DNA of 64,000 nucleotides from Pseudomonas multiresinivorans (GCF_012971725.1 NZ_CP048833.1:4960001-5024000); one strand, 5' to 3'. Shown: positions 23,754 to 32,428, numbered from the stretch's first letter. The notes: generated from the letters alone by a model not told the origin. Numbers and translations are program-made.

Positions 23754-24488
23754 TCAGTGCCAGTAATCCCCCGGCGGCGCCGGCAGCTCGCCGAGCAACT
23801 GGCGCAACCCCGCGCCCCACTGCCCGCGAATCCCCTCGAAATACGCATCGCCTTCCTGGATGCGGTATCCCGCCGGGACCTCCAGGCTGCCCTCGCGATA
23901 CACCAGCAGGTCCAGCGGCATGCCCACTGACAGGTTGCTGCGGATGGTCGAGTCGAAGCTGATCAGCGCGCAGCGCAGCGCCTGCTCCAGCGGCGTCGCG
24001 TAGCTCATGGCGCGGTCGATGATTGGCTTGCCGTACTTGCTTTCGCCGATCTGGAAGTAAGGCGTGTCGCGGCAGGACTCGATGAAGTTGCCCTGCGGGT
24101 AAACATTGAACAGGCGCGGCACCTCGGTGCCGATCTGCCCGCCAACGAGAAACGAACTGCCCAGGTCGACGCCCTGGTTCTGCCCGATGTTCTCGTCGTG
24201 GTCGACCACCTCGCGAAGCGTCGACCCCACCAGCCGCGCTGCTTCGAACAGGTTCTCGACGTTCCCCAGGTTCGGCTCTTCGCTGCCCATGCGCTGCCGC
24301 AGCACGCTGATCACCGACTGCGAGGTAGCCAGGTTGCCAGCGCTCTGCACCACGATCAGGCGCTCGCCGGGCGTGCCGAAGATGTGCAGCTTGCGGAACA
24401 CGGCGATGTTGTCGACGCCGGCGTTGGTGCGCGAATCGGAAACGAAGACCAGGCCCTGGGCGAGGTTCATGGCGACGCAATAGGTCAT
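23754..24488 (-). CDS. Anbu, ancestral beta-subunit-like bacterial proteasome homologue
   Basis: This 244-residue protein has an Ntn-hydrolase / proteasome beta fold. After removal of Met1 the N-terminal nucleophile is Thr1, with Asp17 (VSDSRT) and Lys32 (FRKLHIF) matching the Thr-Asp-Lys catalytic set. GSSFLVGGQIG near residue 110 is the glycine-rich strand. Anbu forms large ring-like assemblies in bacteria including Pseudomonas; its physiological substrate is unsettled. It is the last gene of a leftward cluster with a transglutaminase-like protein, an alpha-E protein and an ATP-grasp protein, the context described for Anbu. Confidence 0.93.
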   Translation of the reverse strand: MTYCVAMNLAQGLVFVSDSRTNAGVDNIAVFRKLHIFGTPGERLIVVQSAGNLATSQSVISVLRQRMGSEEPNLGNVENLFEAARLVGSTLREVVDHDENIGQNQGVDLGSSFLVGGQIGTEVPRLFNVYPQGNFIESCRDTPYFQIGESKYGKPIIDRAMSYATPLEQALRCALISFDSTIRSNLSVGMPLDLLVYREGSLEVPAGYRIQEGDAYFEGIRGQWGAGLRQLLGELPAPPGDYWH

Positions 24489-24566
24489 GACGTTCTCATG
24501 GCAGGTTCAGGGAGCGGGAGGCTGGCACCGATCTTAAGCCGGTGCCCGGCCTTTAGCCACGCCTGC

Positions 24567-25376
24567 TCATTGCTGCATCTGCTGGGCCTGCTGCAGGTGC
24601 CCCGGCGCCACCGTGACGCGGGCATGCATCTGCTCGCCGCCGCCGCCCCGGCGCATGCCGCGCACCGGGCAGGCGTCGAGGTAGTCCAGGCCCACCGCCA
24701 GTTTCAGGTGGCGTTCGGGGCGGTCCAGCACGTTGGTCACGTCGAAGCTGTACCAGGCGTCGTCCAGCCAGGCTTCGGCCCAGGCGTGGCTGGCAAGGTG
24801 CTCTTCGCTGTCGGTGTAGAGGTAGCCGGAAACGTAGCGCGCCGGCACGCTCAGGTAGCGCAGGCAGGCGAGAAAGGCGTGGGCGTGGTCCTGGCAGACG
24901 CCCTGCCCGGCCGCAAAGGCTTCGGCGGCGGTGCTGTCCACCTGGGTCGAGCCGGGCACATAGGCGATGCGCTCGTTCAGCGCCTGCATCAGGCGGATCA
25001 TCGACTTGCGGTCGCGGCGCTCGGCGCACTGGGCGCGGGCAAACTCCTGCAGCGCACCGTCGGCCAGGGTCAGGCGAGTGCTGCGCAGAAACGGCAGCGG
25101 CGACAGGTGATCGTGCTCGCACTCGTTCTCCACGTCGATTTCGACGTTGCCGTGGGCGGCGATGGCAATGGCCTCGTGGGGCTCGTCGAGGGTCAGCACA
25201 TGGAGGATGTTGCCGTAGGCATCGCGCTGCGGGTGCGCCGGGCGCGGCAGGTGCAGTTGCCAGTCCAGGACGTGCTGGCGTTCGCTCTCCTGCGGGGTCA
25301 GGCGCAGGTACTGGATGCTCGCGCGCACCTGGTCTTCGTAGCGGTAGGTGGTGTCGTGGCGGATGGAGAGTTTCAT
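24567..25376 (-). CDS. Transglutaminase-like cysteine peptidase of the Anbu operon
   Basis: This is a 269-residue protein with a BTG N-terminal domain (MKLSIRHDTTYRYED...YLRLTPQE) and a transglutaminase-like core. The catalytic triad is complete: Cys161 (GQGVCQDHAH), His197 (SHAWAEAW) and Asp212 (FDVTN). Such proteins usually cleave or form peptide/isopeptide bonds. ATG 25376 overlaps the stop of the alpha-E gene by four bases, showing coupling. A frame that extends to 26000 runs through the alpha-E gene in another phase and is an artefact. Anbu follows 78 bases downstream. Confidence 0.92.
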   Translation of the reverse strand: MKLSIRHDTTYRYEDQVRASIQYLRLTPQESERQHVLDWQLHLPRPAHPQRDAYGNILHVLTLDEPHEAIAIAAHGNVEIDVENECEHDHLSPLPFLRSTRLTLADGALQEFARAQCAERRDRKSMIRLMQALNERIAYVPGSTQVDSTAAEAFAAGQGVCQDHAHAFLACLRYLSVPARYVSGYLYTDSEEHLASHAWAEAWLDDAWYSFDVTNVLDRPERHLKLAVGLDYLDACPVRGMRRGGGGEQMHARVTVAPGHLQQAQQMQQ

Positions 25377-26323
25377 GCGGCCTCCAGGTACGAACTGTGA
25401 ATGGCGATGGCGAGCTGGCGCACCAGCCCGATGTGGTCGGTGATCCAGGTGTGCAGGCCGGCGCCCAGCACCTCGTCGATGCCGGTGTAGCGCACCCGCG
25501 CTTCCAGTTCGGCGGCCATGCGCTGGGCCGGGCGGCCGTTGGCGCCGGGCAGGCTGGCTAGGATCTGGCGCAGCTCCTCGGCACAGGCCAGCAGCGAGCG
25601 CGGGACGTCCTCGCGCAGCAGCAGGAGTTCGGCGATGTTCCGTGCGTTCAGCGCATCGCGATAAAGCTCGGTGTAGCCCTCGAAGGCCGAGAGCGCGCGT
25701 AGCAATGCCGTCCACTGGTAGTAACCACGGGCGGAACCTTCGGCAGGCCCGGCGCTGTGTTCGCCCAGCACCTGATGCCGCGCATCGAGCAGGCGCAAGG
25801 TGTTGTCGGCGCGTTCGATGTAGGTGCCCAGGCGGATGAAGTGGAAGGCGTCGTTGCGCATGCTGGTGCCGAAGGTCGCGCCGCGGAACAGGTGCGAGCG
25901 GTCCTTCACCCATTCGCAGAAATGGCTGATGCCGTAGCGCAGCAGGCCCTGGTGGGCGATATCGCGCATCTCCAGCCAGGTGGCGTTGATGTTTTCCCAC
26001 ATGTCGGTGGTGATACGCCCGCGCACCGCATGCGCTCCGGCACGGGCGGCGCCGAAGCAGGAATAGATGCTGGTGGGGTTCTGGGCATCCAGGGCGAAGA
26101 AGTTCAGCAGGCGCTCGGCGTGCAGTTCGCCATGGCGGGCGAGATAGGCGTCGAGATTGCCGGTGATCAGCAGCGGCATGGCCAGTTCTTCCAGGCCATC
26201 GCCGCGACCATCCTGGGGCATCAGCGACAACGAGTAGGACACGTCGAGCATGCGCGCGAGGTTCTCGGCGCGCTCCAGGTAGCGCGACATCCAGTACAGA
26301 TCGGAAGCGGTTCTGCTGAGCAT
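25373..26323 (-). CDS. Alpha-E domain protein (DUF403)
   Basis: This 316-residue, all-helical protein is of the alpha-E family, whose signature N-terminus is MLSRTASDLYWMSRYLERAEN. It is nearly always encoded beside a circularly permuted ATP-grasp and a transglutaminase. The family has been proposed to act with the ATP-grasp enzyme in making a peptide-like modification; no biochemical activity is certain. ATG 26323 gives the family start, while the frame open to 26365 adds 14 residues overlapping the ATP-grasp gene. It is the second gene of the four-gene operon. Confidence 0.92.
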   Translation of the reverse strand: MLSRTASDLYWMSRYLERAENLARMLDVSYSLSLMPQDGRGDGLEELAMPLLITGNLDAYLARHGELHAERLLNFFALDAQNPTSIYSCFGAARAGAHAVRGRITTDMWENINATWLEMRDIAHQGLLRYGISHFCEWVKDRSHLFRGATFGTSMRNDAFHFIRLGTYIERADNTLRLLDARHQVLGEHSAGPAEGSARGYYQWTALLRALSAFEGYTELYRDALNARNIAELLLLREDVPRSLLACAEELRQILASLPGANGRPAQRMAAELEARVRYTGIDEVLGAGLHTWITDHIGLVRQLAIAIHSSYLEAA

Positions 26324-26327
26324 GGTG

Positions 26328-27740
26328 TCAGTCCTCCACCACCCAGGTGTCCTTGGTACCGCCACCTTGTGACGAATTCACCACCAGCGAGCCTTCGCGC
26401 AGCGCCACGCGGGTCAATCCGCCAGGCACCAGGCGCACGTTGTCCGGCGCCGACAGAACGAAGGGCCGCAGGTCGATGTGGCGCGGGGCGATGCCGTTTT
26501 CGACGAAGGTCGGGCAGGTCGACAGGCTCAGCGTCGGCTGCGCGATGTAGGCCTCGGGTCGCGCCATCAGCCGCGCGCGGAAGGCTTCGATTTCCGCCGT
26601 GGTAGCCGCCGGCCCGACCAGCATGCCGTAACCGCCGGAGCCCTGGGCTTCCTTCACCACCAGTTCGGGGAGGTGCGCCAGCACGTGGGACAAGTCCTGC
26701 GGGCGGCGGCACTGCCAGGTCGGCACGTTGTGCAGGATCGGTTCCTGGTCGAGGTAGAAGCGGATCATCTCCGGCACGTAGGGGTAGACGGACTTGTCGT
26801 CGGCCACGCCGGTGCCGATGGCGTTGGCCAGGACCACGTTGCCGGCGCGATAGGCGGCCAGCAGGCCGGGCACGCCGAGCATGGAATCGGGATTGAAGGC
26901 CAGCGGGTCGATGAAATCGTCGTCGATACGCCGGTAGATCACGTCTACCTGCTGTGGCCCGGCGGTGGTGCGCATATAGACGCGCTCGTCGCGGACGAAC
27001 AGGTCGGCGCCCTCCACCAGCTCCACACCCATCTCGCGGGCAAGGAAGGCGTGCTCGAAATAAGCGCTGTTGAAGCGTCCCGGCGTCAGCACCACCACGC
27101 TGGGGTTATCCAGCGGGCTGGAGTTGCGCAGGGTGTCCAGCAGCAGGTTCGGGTAGTGGTCGATGGGAGCGATGCGCTGGGCGGAGAACAGCTCGGGGAA
27201 CAGCCGCATCATCATCTTGCGGTTTTCCAGCATGTAGGAGACGCCGCTGGGAGTGCGCAGGTTGTCCTCGAGCACGTAGTAGGCGCCGTTGCCGTCGCGC
27301 ACCAAGTCGATGCCGGCGATGTGCGCATAGACATTGCCGGGCACGTCCAGGCCCTGCATAGCCAGCTGGTACTGATCGTTGGCCAGCACCTGTTCGGGCG
27401 GGATCAGGCCTTCCTTGAGGATTCGCTGGTCGTGGTAGAGGTCAGCGAGGAACAGGTTGAGCGCCTGCACGCGCTGGATGCAGCCGGCCTCGATGATCTT
27501 CCACTCGCTGGCGGGAATGCTCCGCGGGATGGTGTCGAAGGGGATCAGGCGCTCAGTGCCCTGGTCGTCGCCATAGAGCGTGAAGGTGATGCCCGCGCGA
27601 TAGAACAGCAGGTCGGCTTCGCGGCGGCGCTGTTGCAGATGCTCGCCGGGCATGTCCGCCAGCCAGCGGGCGAACTCAGTGTAGTGCGGTCGGCAGGCGC
27701 CAGCGGCGTCATGCATTTCGTCATAGAACACCCGAGCCAT
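26328..27740 (-). CDS. Circularly permuted ATP-grasp protein
   Basis: This is a 470-residue protein with the DUF404/DUF407-type permuted ATP-grasp fold, predicted to ligate a carboxylate to an amine using ATP. Visible hallmarks are YVLEDNLRTPSGVSYMLENR near residue 155, NAIGTGVADDKSVYPYVP near residue 300, VVKEAQGSGGYGM near residue 355 and NSSQGGGTKDTWV at the C-terminus. ATG 27740 (MARVFYDEMHDA) has a GGAG upstream. It opens the Anbu operon; the alpha-E gene follows after four bases. Confidence 0.93.
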   Translation of the reverse strand: MARVFYDEMHDAAGACRPHYTEFARWLADMPGEHLQQRRREADLLFYRAGITFTLYGDDQGTERLIPFDTIPRSIPASEWKIIEAGCIQRVQALNLFLADLYHDQRILKEGLIPPEQVLANDQYQLAMQGLDVPGNVYAHIAGIDLVRDGNGAYYVLEDNLRTPSGVSYMLENRKMMMRLFPELFSAQRIAPIDHYPNLLLDTLRNSSPLDNPSVVVLTPGRFNSAYFEHAFLAREMGVELVEGADLFVRDERVYMRTTAGPQQVDVIYRRIDDDFIDPLAFNPDSMLGVPGLLAAYRAGNVVLANAIGTGVADDKSVYPYVPEMIRFYLDQEPILHNVPTWQCRRPQDLSHVLAHLPELVVKEAQGSGGYGMLVGPAATTAEIEAFRARLMARPEAYIAQPTLSLSTCPTFVENGIAPRHIDLRPFVLSAPDNVRLVPGGLTRVALREGSLVVNSSQGGGTKDTWVVED

Positions 27741-28091
27741 CTTCTACTCCTTGTTGCCGCTCGTCCTCGGCTACGAAGGCCATCGCAAGGCCCGTGCCAG
27801 AGGTCGATTTCCTGTTGGTTCAATGACTTGCAAAGGCTGCCCGGACGCCACGCACCAGCACGGTGCGCTTTTCCCGGCTGGCCATCGCGGCCCGCCCCGT
27901 TTGGAGCCGCAAGCGCCATGCGGCGGGCCTTTGCGGGGTGCCGGAGGCTTTCTTGTCAGCCTCTGGGGCCGGAACTACGCTGCAAGAGCGTGCCCATTCG
28001 CTATGGACATGCAGCGGTCAACGGAGGTGCCATTTTTCTGCGCGCTGGTTCCGCAGTGGCTCCCACAACGAAGAACAACAGGAGTCCGTCC
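27741..28091. other. Divergent intergenic region, Anbu operon / ydc operon
   Basis: This stretch of 351 bases must hold the promoters of both operons. A nine-base stem (CCGGAGGCT / AGCCTCTGG, one wobble) at 27941-27966 is the only clear structure. I find no convincing sigma-54 or operator site and no gene. Confidence 0.5.
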
Positions 28092-29264
28092 ATGTCATCC
28101 GTGCAATTGTCCTTAGTGAAAGCCGCGGCACTGGCCTTTGCCGGCGTCAGCCTGCTTTCCAACGCCTCGTTGCAGGCGGCTGAAGCACTCAAGCAGCTCG
28201 GCAACCCCGAAGGGGCGCTGGATATCATTGCCTGGCCCGGCTACATCGAGCGTGGCGAGAGCGACAAGAACTACGACTGGGTCAGCCAGTTCGAGAAGGA
28301 CAGCGGCTGCAAGGTCAACGTGAAGACCGCCGCCACTTCCGACGAAATGGTCAGCCTGATGGCCAAGGGTGGCTACGACCTCGTCACCGCGTCCGGCGAT
28401 GCCTCGCTGCGGCTGGTCTACGGCAAGCGCGTGCAGCCGATCAACATCGCCCTGGTGCCCAACTGGAAGAACGTCGACAAGCGCCTGCAGGACGCGCCCT
28501 GGCACACGGTGGATGGCAAGCACTACGGCACGCCGTACCAGTGGGGCCCGAACGTCCTGATGTACAACACCAAGGTCTTCCCCAAGGCACCCGACAGCTG
28601 GAGCGTGGTGTTCACCGAGCAGAAGCTGCCCGACGGCAAGAGCAACAAGGGTCGCGTGCAGGCCTATGACGGGCCGATCTACATCGCCGATGCGGCGCTC
28701 TACCTGAAGACCACCCAGCCCGCGCTGGGCATCCAGGACCCCTACGAACTCAACGAGGAACAGTACGCCGCCGCCCTCAAGCTGCTGCGCGAACAGCAGA
28801 AGCTGATCCACCGCTACTGGCACGACGCGACAGTGCAGATGAGCGACTTCAAGAACGAAGGCGTGGCCGCTTCCGGATCCTGGCCCTACCAGGTGAACGC
28901 GCTGCAGGGCGAGAAGCAGCCGATCTCCTCGACCATTCCCACCGAGGGTGTCACCGGCTGGGCCGACACCACCATGATGCACGTGGACGCCAAGCACCCG
29001 GTGTGCGCCTACAAGTGGCTGAACTGGTCGCTGGAACCCAAGGTGCAGGGTGACGTCGCCGCCTGGTTCGGCTCGGTGCCCGCCTCGCCCGACGGCTGCA
29101 CCGGCAGCCAGTTGCTGGGCGCCCAGGGCTGCGCCACCAACGGCTACGACCAGTTCGATCGCATCGCCTTCTGGAAAACCCCGCAGGCCAAGTGCGCCCA
29201 GGGGCAGTGCGTGCCGTATAGCCGCTGGACGCAGGACTACATTGCGATCATGGGGGGAAGGTGA
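28092..29264 (+). CDS. ydcS: Polyamine-type ABC transporter periplasmic binding protein
   Basis: This 390-residue exported protein is closely similar, from memory, to E. coli YdcS: the segments LDIIAWPGYIERG, VNVKTAATSDEMVSLM, YGTPYQWGPN, AYDGPIYIADAALY and a C-terminal WTQDYIAIMGGR all match. The signal peptide covers about residues 1-29 (VKAAALAFAGVSLLSNASLQA). YdcS belongs to the spermidine/putrescine-binding family and has also been linked to polyhydroxybutyrate complexes. ATG 28092 was chosen by the signal peptide and an AGGAG upstream; the frame stays open far upstream only because of GC bias. It is the first gene of ydcSTUV-patD. Confidence 0.95.
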   Translation: MSSVQLSLVKAAALAFAGVSLLSNASLQAAEALKQLGNPEGALDIIAWPGYIERGESDKNYDWVSQFEKDSGCKVNVKTAATSDEMVSLMAKGGYDLVTASGDASLRLVYGKRVQPINIALVPNWKNVDKRLQDAPWHTVDGKHYGTPYQWGPNVLMYNTKVFPKAPDSWSVVFTEQKLPDGKSNKGRVQAYDGPIYIADAALYLKTTQPALGIQDPYELNEEQYAAALKLLREQQKLIHRYWHDATVQMSDFKNEGVAASGSWPYQVNALQGEKQPISSTIPTEGVTGWADTTMMHVDAKHPVCAYKWLNWSLEPKVQGDVAAWFGSVPASPDGCTGSQLLGAQGCATNGYDQFDRIAFWKTPQAKCAQGQCVPYSRWTQDYIAIMGGR

Positions 29265-29287
29265 TGCTGTACTCCGCGCCGGAAAGC

Positions 29288-29322
29288 CCCTCTCCCCAGC
29301 CCTCTCCCTGAAGGGAGAGGGA
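29288..29322. repeat. CCCTCTCCC / GGGAGAGGG palindrome
   Basis: This is a hairpin with loop TGAA lying 24 bases after ydcS. An additional CCCTCTCCCC copy sits on the left side. It is a member of a family also at 29409, 32296, 32368 and 63579. Confidence 0.85.
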
Positions 29323-29408
29323 GCCATCCGAGCGGGAGCTGAAAACAGAGTCAGCCGGATACTTCGGTGTCCCAGTGAGCGATGAGTTGGCCGCGCTCGC
29401 CGAACAGT

Positions 29409-29443
29409 CCCCTCTCCCTTCAGGGAGAGGGTTAGGGAGAGGG
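29409..29443. repeat. CCCTCTCCC / GGGAGAGGG palindrome, second copy
   Basis: CCCTCTCCC-TTCA-GGGAGAGGG is followed by a further TTAGGGAGAGGG. It lies between ydcS and ydcT in the same operon. Confidence 0.85.
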
Positions 29444-29545
29444 AACAAGGAGTCAGCCACGCCATCGCATCAGGCTGATCAAGCGCCCTTCCCCCCATGC
29501 GCTACCTTTTCTGATGCAGCCCCCGCCACGCAGGTAGCCCGCAGC

Positions 29546-30565
29546 ATGACCACAGCCGTCCAGTTCACCGACGTGAGCCGTCACTATGGCGAGGTGCGCG
29601 CCGTCGACCGCGTGTCCATCGAGATCCGCGACGGCGAGTTTTTCTCCATGCTCGGCCCGTCCGGCTCGGGCAAGACCACCTGCCTGCGGCTGATCGCCGG
29701 CTTCGAGCAGCCCACCTCCGGGTCCATCCGCATCCACGGCAACGAAGCCGCGGGTCTGCCGCCTTATGAGCGCGACGTGAACACGGTGTTCCAGGACTAC
29801 GCACTGTTCCCGCACATGAACGTGCTGGATAACGTCGCCTACGGCCTGAAGGTAAAGGGCGTGGCGAAGGCCGAACGCTACCACCGCGCCGAGGAAGCCC
29901 TGGGGATGGTCGCCCTCGCCGGCTACGGCAAGCGCAAGCCGGCGCAGCTGTCCGGCGGCCAGCGCCAGCGCGTGGCGCTCGCCCGCGCCCTGGTGAATCG
30001 CCCGCGTGTTCTCCTTCTGGACGAACCCCTCGGCGCACTGGACCTGAAGTTACGCGAACAGATGCAGGTGGAACTGAAGAAACTGCAGCGCCAGCTGGGC
30101 ATCACCTTCATCTTCGTCACCCACGACCAGAGCGAAGCGCTGTCCATGTCCGACCGAGTGGCCGTGTTCAACAAGGGCCGCATCGAGCAGGTCGATACTC
30201 CGGGCAACCTCTACCGTCGCCCCGCCACGCGCTTCGTCGCCGAGTTCGTCGGTACCGCCAACGTGCTGCGCGGCGACCTCGCCCAACGCCTGCTCGGCGA
30301 GTCCCGCCCACATTCATTGCGCCCGGAACACGTGCGCTTCGGCCGCGCCGGCGAGGGCGAGCTGGAAGTCAGCGGTACCTTGTTCGACGTGCAGTACATG
30401 GGCGCCAGCAGCCGCTACGAGATCGAACTGGAAAACGGCGTGCGCCTGGTCGCCGCGCTGCCCAACGGCGAGCGCGAAGAACAGCGCCCGAAACCCGGCG
30501 ACGCAGTGACCGCCTCCTGGGCACGCAGCGCGCTGGTGCCGCTGCTGGAAGAGCCGCCGTCATGA
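29546..30565 (+). CDS. ydcT: Polyamine-type ABC transporter ATPase
   Basis: This 339-residue ATPase of the PotA/YdcT type couples ATP hydrolysis to import. It shows Walker A GPSGSGKTT near residue 38, the Q-loop in VFQDYALFPHM, signature LSGGQRQRVALARAL near residue 135, Walker B VLLLDEPLGALD near residue 155, the switch histidine in FVTHDQSEAL, and a C-terminal TOBE regulatory domain. ATG 29546 (MTTAVQFTDV) is the family start. The 281 bases separating it from ydcS contain two palindromic repeats. Its last four bases overlap the permease gene. Confidence 0.94.
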   Translation: MTTAVQFTDVSRHYGEVRAVDRVSIEIRDGEFFSMLGPSGSGKTTCLRLIAGFEQPTSGSIRIHGNEAAGLPPYERDVNTVFQDYALFPHMNVLDNVAYGLKVKGVAKAERYHRAEEALGMVALAGYGKRKPAQLSGGQRQRVALARALVNRPRVLLLDEPLGALDLKLREQMQVELKKLQRQLGITFIFVTHDQSEALSMSDRVAVFNKGRIEQVDTPGNLYRRPATRFVAEFVGTANVLRGDLAQRLLGESRPHSLRPEHVRFGRAGEGELEVSGTLFDVQYMGASSRYEIELENGVRLVAALPNGEREEQRPKPGDAVTASWARSALVPLLEEPPS

Positions 30566-31464
30566 GGGCGATCTCCACTTTCCTCTACCGGCGCAGCACG
30601 CTTTACCTGCTGATGCTGCTGATCCCGCCGCTGCTGTGGTTCGGCGTGATCTACATCGGCTCGCTGTTCGCCCTGCTCTGGCAAAGCTTCTACACCTTCG
30701 ACGACTTCACCATGGCGGTGACGCCGGACCTGACCCTGGCTAACTACGGCGCCCTGTTCAACCCGGCGAATTACGACATCGTCCTGCGCACGCTCGGCAT
30801 GGCCATCGCCGTGTCCATCGCCAGCGCCATCCTCGCCTTCCCCATCGCCTACTACATGGCGCGCTACGCCGGGCCGAAGGAAAAAGCCTTCTTCTACATC
30901 GCCGTGATGCTGCCGATGTGGGCCAGCTACATCGTCAAGGCCTATGCCTGGACGGTGATCCTGGCCAAGGGCGGCATCCTCTACTGGGTGATCGAGCACC
31001 TGCACCTGCTCGGCCTGCTGGACCTGCTGCTGGAGGTTCCCGGCGTGGGCGGCAACACCCTGTCCACGTCACACATCGGGCGCTTCTGGGTGTTCACCTA
31101 CATCTGGCTGCCGTTCATGATCCTGCCGATCCAGGCCGCCCTGGAGCGCCTGCCGCCCACGCTGCTGCAAGCCTCGGCGGACCTCGGCGCGCACCCGCGG
31201 CAGACGTTCTTCCAGGTCGTCCTGCCGCTGGCCTTCCCCGGCGTGGTGGCCGGCTCGATCTTCACCTTCAGCCTGACCCTGGGCGACTTCATCATCCCGC
31301 AATTGGTGGGCCCCAGTGGGCTGTTCATCGGCACCATGGTCTACGTGCAGCAGGGCGCGGTGGGCAACATGCCGCTGGCGGCAGCCTTCACCCTGGTGCC
31401 CATCGTGCTGATCGCCGTGTATCTCTCCATCGCCAAGCGGCTGGGGGCCTTCGATGCGCTCTGA
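30562..31464 (+). CDS. ydcU: Polyamine-type ABC transporter permease 1
   Basis: This is a 300-residue inner-membrane permease of the PotB/YdcU type with about six membrane segments, beginning with a strong hydrophobic stretch (LYLLMLLIPPLLWFGV). The cytoplasmic EAA-like coupling loop is ASADLGAHPRQTFFQVVLP near residue 210. It overlaps ydcT by four bases (ATGA) and the next permease gene by eleven bases, so the transporter genes are translationally coupled. Confidence 0.93.
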   Translation: MRAISTFLYRRSTLYLLMLLIPPLLWFGVIYIGSLFALLWQSFYTFDDFTMAVTPDLTLANYGALFNPANYDIVLRTLGMAIAVSIASAILAFPIAYYMARYAGPKEKAFFYIAVMLPMWASYIVKAYAWTVILAKGGILYWVIEHLHLLGLLDLLLEVPGVGGNTLSTSHIGRFWVFTYIWLPFMILPIQAALERLPPTLLQASADLGAHPRQTFFQVVLPLAFPGVVAGSIFTFSLTLGDFIIPQLVGPSGLFIGTMVYVQQGAVGNMPLAAAFTLVPIVLIAVYLSIAKRLGAFDAL

Positions 31465-32275
31465 TGCACATTCCACCGACCGCCCCTCCTGGTTCCTGCG
31501 CCTGGCCGCCTGGGGCGGACTGGTGTTCCTGCACTTCCCGATCCTGGTGATCCTGCTCTACGCCTTCAACACCGAGGAGTCGGCCTACAGCTTCCCGCTG
31601 CAGGGCTTCACCCTGAAGTGGTTCAGCATCGCGTTTCAGCGCGGGGACGTACTCGACGCCATCTGGCTGTCGGTGAAGATCGCCTGCGTCGCCACGCTGA
31701 TCGCCATGGTCCTCGGCACGCTGGCAGCCGGCGCGCTGTATCGCCGCGATTTCTTCGGCAAGGAAGGCATCTCGCTGATGCTGATCCTGCCCATCGCGCT
31801 GCCCGGCATCATCACCGGTATCGCCCTGCTGTCGGCGTTCAAGACCCTGGGAATCGATCCCGGCTTCCTGACCATCGTCATCGGCCACGCCACCTTCTGC
31901 GTGGTGATCGTCTACAACAACGTGATCGCGCGCTTCCGCCGCACCTCGTTCAGCCTGATCGAAGCGAGCATGGACCTGGGCGCCGACGGCTGGCAGACCT
32001 TCCGCTACATCATCCTGCCGAATATCGCCACGGCGCTGCTGGCGGGCGGCATGCTGGCCTTCGCGCTGTCGTTCGACGAGATCATCGTCACCACCTTCAC
32101 CGCCGGCCACGAGCGCACCCTGCCGCTGTGGCTGCTCAACCAGCTCACGCGCCCGCGCGACGTGCCGATCACCAACGTGGTGGCCATGCTGGTGATGCTC
32201 GCCACCATGCTGCCGATCCTCGGCGCGTACTACCTGACGCGCGGGACCAGTGATGTGGCGGGGAGCGGGAAATGA
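31454..32275 (+). CDS. ydcV: Polyamine-type ABC transporter permease 2
   Basis: This is a 273-residue partner permease of the PotC/YdcV type. The EAA loop EASMDLGADGWQTFRYIILP lies near residue 175, and about six membrane helices are visible. The ATG at 31454 lies inside the end of ydcU in a different frame, normal for these pairs. Together with ydcS, ydcT and ydcU it completes one ABC importer. Two palindromic repeats and then the aldehyde dehydrogenase gene follow. Confidence 0.93.
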   Translation: MRSDAHSTDRPSWFLRLAAWGGLVFLHFPILVILLYAFNTEESAYSFPLQGFTLKWFSIAFQRGDVLDAIWLSVKIACVATLIAMVLGTLAAGALYRRDFFGKEGISLMLILPIALPGIITGIALLSAFKTLGIDPGFLTIVIGHATFCVVIVYNNVIARFRRTSFSLIEASMDLGADGWQTFRYIILPNIATALLAGGMLAFALSFDEIIVTTFTAGHERTLPLWLLNQLTRPRDVPITNVVAMLVMLATMLPILGAYYLTRGTSDVAGSGK

Positions 32276-32295
32276 CTCTGGCGTTTTACGAAACG

Positions 32296-32331
32296 CCCTC
32301 TCCCCAGCCCTCTCCCTGAAGGGAGAGGGAG
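32296..32331. repeat. CCCTCTCCC / GGGAGAGGG palindrome, third copy
   Basis: This copy is almost identical to the one at 29288 (same TGAA loop and the same left-side CCCTCTCCCC extension) and starts 20 bases after ydcV. Confidence 0.85.
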
Positions 32332-32367
32332 CATCCGTGCAGCGGGATACCACTGTGCAGAGGACAG

Positions 32368-32403
32368 CCCCCTCTCCCTCCGGGAGAGGGCTGGGGTGAG
32401 GGG
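32368..32403. repeat. CCCTCTCCC / GGGAGAGGG palindrome, fourth copy
   Basis: CCCTCTCCC-TCC-GGGAGAGGG is followed by CTGGGGTGAGGG. It lies immediately upstream of the patD ribosome binding site. Confidence 0.82.
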
Positions 32404-32428
32404 AAACCCATTGAAGGAGGAGCCCCCC

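Noticed and set aside
25377..26000. N-terminal extension of the transglutaminase-like protein
   Set aside because: It overlaps the alpha-E gene in another frame and would bury the family start MKLSIRHD; the four-base overlap start is better.
27941..28000. Possible sigma-54 promoter (GG, ten bases, GC) upstream of ydcS
   Set aside because: The flanks match the -24/-12 consensus poorly (no TTGC, no TGGCAC). It is compatible with chance in GC-rich DNA.
26478..28091. In-frame extension of ydcS by about 538 codons
   Set aside because: It is antisense to the ATP-grasp gene. ydcS has a good ribosome binding site and a signal peptide at 28092.
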